DNA from: Acidobacteriota bacterium
GTDB taxonomy: Bacteria; Acidobacteriota; Blastocatellia; Pyrinomonadales; Pyrinomonadaceae
NCBI GenBank assembly: GCA_003222935.1
Contig: QHXL01000151.1
Span: forward strand, 5,397-14,512
Direction: 5' to 3'
Length of the DNA stretch: 9,116 nucleotides
Part shown: positions 5,308-9,116 of the stretch, one piece after another
Layout: each line of letters starts with the position of its first letter
Position numbering within the stretch: the first letter of the stretch is position 1
Made by a program: the position numbers and the translations under genes
The notes under the pieces: model-generated
What the model saw: the letters and a program-made list of their open reading frames with translations, nothing else
Databases searched by the model: none
What the model was told of the DNA's origin: nothing

Positions 5308-6990
5308 ATGAAGCGACGCGAATTCATTGGGGCGGCAATCGTCGGCGGTGGCGCCCTGGTGGCCCATACTTCTCAACCGGCGTTGGGACGAAAGCTTCTC
5401 TCGCTGATGCCGACTGCACAGTCAGCAGACTCGCGAATCGAAATACTAACCGGCGAGCCAATCGCAACCATCGCTCCGGAAATCTATGGACACTTTGCCG
5501 AGCACCTTGGCGGTGTCGTCTATGACGGTATCTGGGTCGGTGAAAACTCTAAGATTGCCAATGTCGCTGGACTTCGTAAATCACTCATAGATGCCTTCGC
5601 GAAGATCAAACCTTCCGTTATTCGCTGGCCGGGCGGATGCTTTGCAGATAGTTACAACTGGCGCGATGGTACTGGTCCAAAAGACAAGCGACCGCGCACT
5701 TCAAACTTCTGGGTCGACGCGCCCGAGTGGCCGGCGGGCGCTCCCGATGGTCCATGGAAGCACGACACAAACCAGTTCGGCACAGACGACTTTCTTCGTT
5801 TCTGTAAGCTAACCGGAGCACAACCCTACATCGCGGCGAACTTGCGAAGTCTGCCCGCGAAAGACTTTTACGAGTGGGTTGACTACTGCAACTCCCCGGC
5901 GGGAACTACGTCCCTGGCCGATCTGCGCGCGGTGCAGGGAGATCGCGAGCCGGCCCGGGTCAAGTACTGGGGAATCGGAAATGAATCATGGGGCTGCGGC
6001 GGAAACTTCACTCCTGAAGAGTACGCAGCTGAGTACCGGCGCTTTACCGCGTGGGCGCCGCGCCACGGAGTCGATCTAAGGTTCGTCGGAGCAGGGCCAA
6101 ACGGTGGCGACCTTGATTGGACTCGCAGGTTCTTTGCAAAACTCGGCGAGCGTCGTGCTTTTGGCGCGATGTGGGGTTGGGCCATGCATCATTACTCATG
6201 GAACGTGAGTTCTGGTCGCACCACTGATTGGTTCCAGGGCAAAGGCGATGCTGTCAACTACAAGGAAGAAGAATGGTACGAACTTCTTCGCGAAGCCGAT
6301 CGAATCGAGGGCATGATCACCGATTGCTGGGGTGTAATGGGCGAAAGCGATCGGAACCATCGCGTGAAGCTGGTAGTTGACGAGTGGGGTTCATGGTTCA
6401 AAACGGGAAGTGAAGTAAGCAACACTCACTTGCTGGGTCAGCAGTCGACAATTCGCGACGCGATACTTGCCGGACTAACGCTTGATACTTTTCATCGACA
6501 TTCAGACAAGGTTGCGATGGCTGCGATTGCCCAGCTGGTCAACTGTCTCCAGGCGTTGTTTCTGGCCCATGAAGATAAGTTTGTAACGACCCCGACTTAT
6601 CACGTGTTCGACATGTACAAAGTCCATCAAGGGAAGACGTCGTTGAGAACGATGATCACCTCGCCGCGACCGAGTTACACGCGAAACGGGCAGCCGGCAA
6701 CAATTAGGGGCTTGAATGGCTCAGCGTCTATGGATGGAAAGCGTGTCGTCCTGACAGTGACAAACCCCGATCTCAAGGCAACTCGCGAGACAGAGATCGC
6801 GATCCGTGGCGCCTCGATCAAGTCAATAGTTGGCATGACCCTGGCCTCGAGCGACATGCAGGCTCATAACAGTTTTGCCGATCCGAATCGTGTTACCCCC
6901 AGGGAGATATCGGTGCAAGTTACCGGTGGAAGTCTTGTTCATAAGTTTGCACCATCATCAGTCACCCGACTCGACATCGAGTTGGTTTAG
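5308..6990 (+). CDS. alpha-L-arabinofuranosidase, GH51, Tat-exported
   Basis: This 560-aa retaining glycosidase is expected to release terminal alpha-L-arabinofuranosyl residues from arabinan side chains of rhamnogalacturonan or from arabinoxylan. MKRREFIGAAIVGGGALV is a twin-arginine-type signal (RR at 3-4), implying folding before export. The GH51 (beta/alpha)8 domain begins near EIYGHFAEHLGG (58-69) and includes the substrate-pocket segment RWPGGCFADSYNW (106-118). The acid/base is E226 in WGIGNESWG and the nucleophile is E359 in VVDEWGSW. The HHYS segment (near 295) and the usual C-terminal beta-sandwich (about 450-560) complete a full-length enzyme. The start is supported by GGAG at suitable spacing and by the signal. 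It is separated from the upstream esterase by only 125 bp, so co-transcription is likely unless the palindrome stops it. The family is very secure; the precise arabinan or xylan preference is not. Confidence 0.95.
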   Translation: MKRREFIGAAIVGGGALVAHTSQPALGRKLLSLMPTAQSADSRIEILTGEPIATIAPEIYGHFAEHLGGVVYDGIWVGENSKIANVAGLRKSLIDAFAKIKPSVIRWPGGCFADSYNWRDGTGPKDKRPRTSNFWVDAPEWPAGAPDGPWKHDTNQFGTDDFLRFCKLTGAQPYIAANLRSLPAKDFYEWVDYCNSPAGTTSLADLRAVQGDREPARVKYWGIGNESWGCGGNFTPEEYAAEYRRFTAWAPRHGVDLRFVGAGPNGGDLDWTRRFFAKLGERRAFGAMWGWAMHHYSWNVSSGRTTDWFQGKGDAVNYKEEEWYELLREADRIEGMITDCWGVMGESDRNHRVKLVVDEWGSWFKTGSEVSNTHLLGQQSTIRDAILAGLTLDTFHRHSDKVAMAAIAQLVNCLQALFLAHEDKFVTTPTYHVFDMYKVHQGKTSLRTMITSPRPSYTRNGQPATIRGLNGSASMDGKRVVLTVTNPDLKATRETEIAIRGASIKSIVGMTLASSDMQAHNSFADPNRVTPREISVQVTGGSLVHKFAPSSVTRLDIELV

Positions 6991-7044
6991 TTTGTCCCAG
7001 TAGCAAAGCAAGTTGAGGCAATTTTGGTAGCGCACTAATTAGAA

Positions 7045-7148
7045 TCTCTGTGTTACCTCTGTGCGTGCCCTTTGTGTCTCTGTGGTTGAGTAAGTTGCTG
7101 AGATAGATGTCACCACAGGACACAGAGGGCACAGAGGTAACACAGAGA
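7045..7148. repeat. TCTCTGTGTTACCTCTGTG palindrome
   Basis: TCTCTGTGTTACCTCTGTG at 7045-7063 is the exact inverted complement of 7130-7148. Pairing continues inward with small gaps (CCCTTTGTGTCTCTGTGG against CCACAGGACACAGAGGG) to a loop around 7088-7110. It is the fifth spacer palindrome and belongs to a different sequence family from the others. It begins 54 nt after the GH51 stop and could act as a transcript-end structure, although no T-run follows. Confidence 0.85.
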
Positions 7149-7397
7149 AAATTCAACTACGGGCACTACCTATTTTTAGATTTCTCTCCGGTATTGGCGT
7201 AATGCCGGAACTCACTACAAATCGGCTGAGACGATTTGGCTCAATACCCAGTAGCGAGCCGAGTACCTCAGTGTTGATACGCTCTCATCGAACCAGCCAC
7301 CACGCTGGTCCTCGACTGAAGGGTGTAGGTCTTGTTCCAGATTCTCATTCGCATCCCGTTGCTCGATTCTGGAGCTGAAACTAAAAGGAGAGTAGAC
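7149..7397 (+). promoter_or_regulatory. untranslated leader region of the TonB-dependent receptor gene
   Basis: About 250 bp without a credible gene lies between the last palindrome and the receptor start. It contains two small hairpins: CCGGTATT / AATGCCGG at 7188-7208 (one G-T pair) and ACCAGC / GCTGGT at 7292-7309. A strong ribosome binding site, AAGGAG at 7385-7390, lies 7 nt before ATG 7398. Its length and position suggest the receptor has its own promoter and 5' leader, but I could not identify convincing -35/-10 boxes or a known riboswitch. Confidence 0.4.
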
Positions 7398-9116
7398 ATG
7401 CGACTAGTCAAAACTGTCATCGTCGCTCTGATTTGCGTGGTTGCTATCCACGCACAAACAAACAGAGGAGCCATCAGTGGAACTGTCATGGACCAAAATG
7501 GTGCGGCAGTGCCCGGGGCTACCGTTACAGTCACCAACATTGGTACAAATCAGTCAACGAAGGTGACCACCTCCGGTGACGGCTCTTATTCCGTCAACTC
7601 ACTCGACCCCGTCGAGTACAGGATCGTGGTCGAGGCGACCGGCTTTAAGAAGGCCATTATCGAAAAAGTTAAGGTCGATACGGCATCTAACGCCACAGCC
7701 AATCTCGCGCTCGAGACGGGCGCCGTTGCTGAGACCGTTACGGTCGTGGACAACGCGGCGCTTATCAACACCGAGTCAGGCGCGACGACCCAAACAATCA
7801 GCGAGCGACAACTTCGTGATCTCCCATTGAATAATCGAAGTGTTCTCGACCTGGCGGTGACGGCTCCAAACGTGAGTGGCGATGCGGGTAGCGAGGATCC
7901 TGAAGTTACTTCAGGTCAGCCGGTTCCCGGATTCAACCTCAACCTGAATGGCGGTCGCTCAGGCAGTACAGCGATTCTTGCTGACGGCGTAAACAACACC
8001 GGCGTCGGCATCGCTCGAGCTGTCGTCAGTTTCACTCCGGAAACAGTCCAGGAGTTTACGGTCCAAACGTCAGTCTACTCGGCTGAGTATGGTCAGACAG
8101 GTGGCGGCGTTATTAACGCTACTACCAAGTCAGGCACGAACCGGTACAACGGCACGGCGCTCTGGTACAACAGGAATCCAACGTTCAACGCGAGACCCTA
8201 TCGCATCGGCACGACGCCTCGAACGCCGAACAACCTGAGATATAACCAGGTGTCGTTCACGGTCGGTGGGCCAGTCTATCTTCCGCATTTTGGGGAAGGT
8301 GGGCCGGCTCTTTACGATGGACACGACCGAACATTCTTTTTCTTTGCGTTAGAACCTCGTTGGCGCCAGGACTTTGTGACAACGACGACGCTTTTCCCGA
8401 CCCTGACGGAACGCTCGGGCGATTTTAGGAATCTCGTTCGTACAAATAGTGGTTGGCTGCCAACGAGTGTCGCAGCTCAATTCGCCGGCCAAAGTGCAAA
8501 CGCGACAAGTTCGGTCGGCCCATCAGCGATCTACCAGCAATACACAATCAATAATGGTCGGTTAGTTCCCATCGTACTGAGCGGTGGCAGGTGGTTCTGT
8601 CAGTTTGGTGCGACAGCGGCGCAAGGAATGACACTGGTCAATGGTCAGCCCCAGTGTCCGGCCAATACGCCTATTGTCGATGCGCTAAACGTAATTCCAA
8701 AGGAATTCATCGATCCTATAGCCTCGAAGATACTCAAATTTCAGCCGGAGGGGACCGGGTACTTTCTCGATAATGGCGTCCTCCGAAATGCGGTGCTCGA
8801 ACGGCAAGTGACGCAGAATGAAAAGCGTTACACGCTCCGCCTTGATCACCAGCTTACTGACGATAATCGCGTCAACTTCCGCTACACCTTGACTCCGGCC
8901 ATCGGTGTTCGAAACTTTGGTAGTGATGTCAATGGTAGCACCGGAGTTTTCAGTGATGCGAAACAGATACTCCTCGGTGATGACCATACGTTTTCAGCGA
9001 CGGTTGTGAATAGTCTGAAACTTAACTACACCCGCGGGGTATTCAGTGAAGACTTCGCTCCGGAGTTCTCCATCAACGGTGGTCGCAACCTGGCGACAGA
9101 ACTGGGAATTAAGAGT
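7398..9116 (+). CDS. TonB-dependent receptor, Oar-like, N-terminal part (3' end outside window)
   Basis: The frame is open for 573 codons to the window end. ATG 7398 follows AAGGAG. Residues 1-20 (MRLVKTVIVALICVVAIHAQ) are a Sec signal. Residues about 22-105 form a carboxypeptidase-regulatory-like domain (RGAISGTVMDQNGAAVPGATV, later GDGSYSVNSLDPVEYRI and EATGFKKAII). A plug domain follows: ISERQLRDLPLNNRSVLDL, LNLNGGRSGSTAILADGV and VQEFTVQTSVYSAEYG. Then comes the beginning of the outer-membrane barrel, with GGGVINATTKSGTN and FFFFALEPRW. Such Oar-like receptors are large, often over 1000 residues, so roughly half is probably missing. They take up substrates across the outer membrane using the TonB-ExbB-ExbD energy system. 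Position after the pectin enzymes suggests a pectic-oligosaccharide ligand, which is inference. No SusD partner is visible in the window. Confidence 0.93.
   Translation, partial: MRLVKTVIVALICVVAIHAQTNRGAISGTVMDQNGAAVPGATVTVTNIGTNQSTKVTTSGDGSYSVNSLDPVEYRIVVEATGFKKAIIEKVKVDTASNATANLALETGAVAETVTVVDNAALINTESGATTQTISERQLRDLPLNNRSVLDLAVTAPNVSGDAGSEDPEVTSGQPVPGFNLNLNGGRSGSTAILADGVNNTGVGIARAVVSFTPETVQEFTVQTSVYSAEYGQTGGGVINATTKSGTNRYNGTALWYNRNPTFNARPYRIGTTPRTPNNLRYNQVSFTVGGPVYLPHFGEGGPALYDGHDRTFFFFALEPRWRQDFVTTTTLFPTLTERSGDFRNLVRTNSGWLPTSVAAQFAGQSANATSSVGPSAIYQQYTINNGRLVPIVLSGGRWFCQFGATAAQGMTLVNGQPQCPANTPIVDALNVIPKEFIDPIASKILKFQPEGTGYFLDNGVLRNAVLERQVTQNEKRYTLRLDHQLTDDNRVNFRYTLTPAIGVRNFGSDVNGSTGVFSDAKQILLGDDHTFSATVVNSLKLNYTRGVFSEDFAPEFSINGGRNLATELGIKS

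Noticed and set aside
7268..7540. Antisense open frame over the receptor start
   Set aside because: It overlaps the strong ribosome binding site, signal peptide and regulatory-like domain of the receptor, which are far better supported.

Overview
The window looks like a plant-polysaccharide (pectin / rhamnogalacturonan-I) utilisation locus of a Gram-negative bacterium, most plausibly an Acidobacteriota member (Blastocatellia-like). The main clue is the Oar-type TonB-dependent receptor with an N-terminal carboxypeptidase-regulatory-like domain at the right end. Moderate GC, exported carbohydrate enzymes in tandem and spacers full of short palindromic repeats also fit. This taxonomic call is inference, because no marker gene is present.

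Layout, all genes on the + strand: the C-terminal end of a short-chain dehydrogenase/reductase (2-253); an exported oligogalacturonate-lyase-family protein, PL22-like (407-1642); an exported SGNH esterase of the rhamnogalacturonan acetylesterase type, CE12-like (1791-3098); an exported sialate-O-acetylesterase-like SGNH esterase (3614-5182); a Tat-type exported GH51 alpha-L-arabinofuranosidase (5308-6990); and the first 573 codons of the TonB-dependent receptor (7398 to beyond the window end).

Inferred joint role: the receptor imports pectic fragments. The two esterases remove acetyl groups from the backbone, the arabinofuranosidase trims arabinan side chains, and the lyase-family protein cleaves short unsaturated or saturated galacturonate oligomers in the periplasm. 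The SDR could act on a released sugar or sugar acid, but its substrate cannot be read here. No SusD-like gene, sugar transporter or regulator is visible in the window.

The most unusual signal is in the spacers. Each of the five intergenic gaps carries a long imperfect palindrome, of four or five unrelated sequence families. In four of the five gaps the right arm ends only 18-23 nt before the next start codon. The 3099-3613 gap holds a Russian-doll nest. An outer palindrome, also present as a simple copy at 1682-1768, contains a second palindrome whose left arm is interrupted by a third element of about 280 bp. That third element in turn contains two more nested inverted repeats. Removing the third element together with one copy of its imperfect 6-bp flanking repeat restores the interrupted arm exactly, so the order of insertion can be read from the sequence. 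No transposase is encoded, so these look like non-autonomous (MITE/REP-like) elements.
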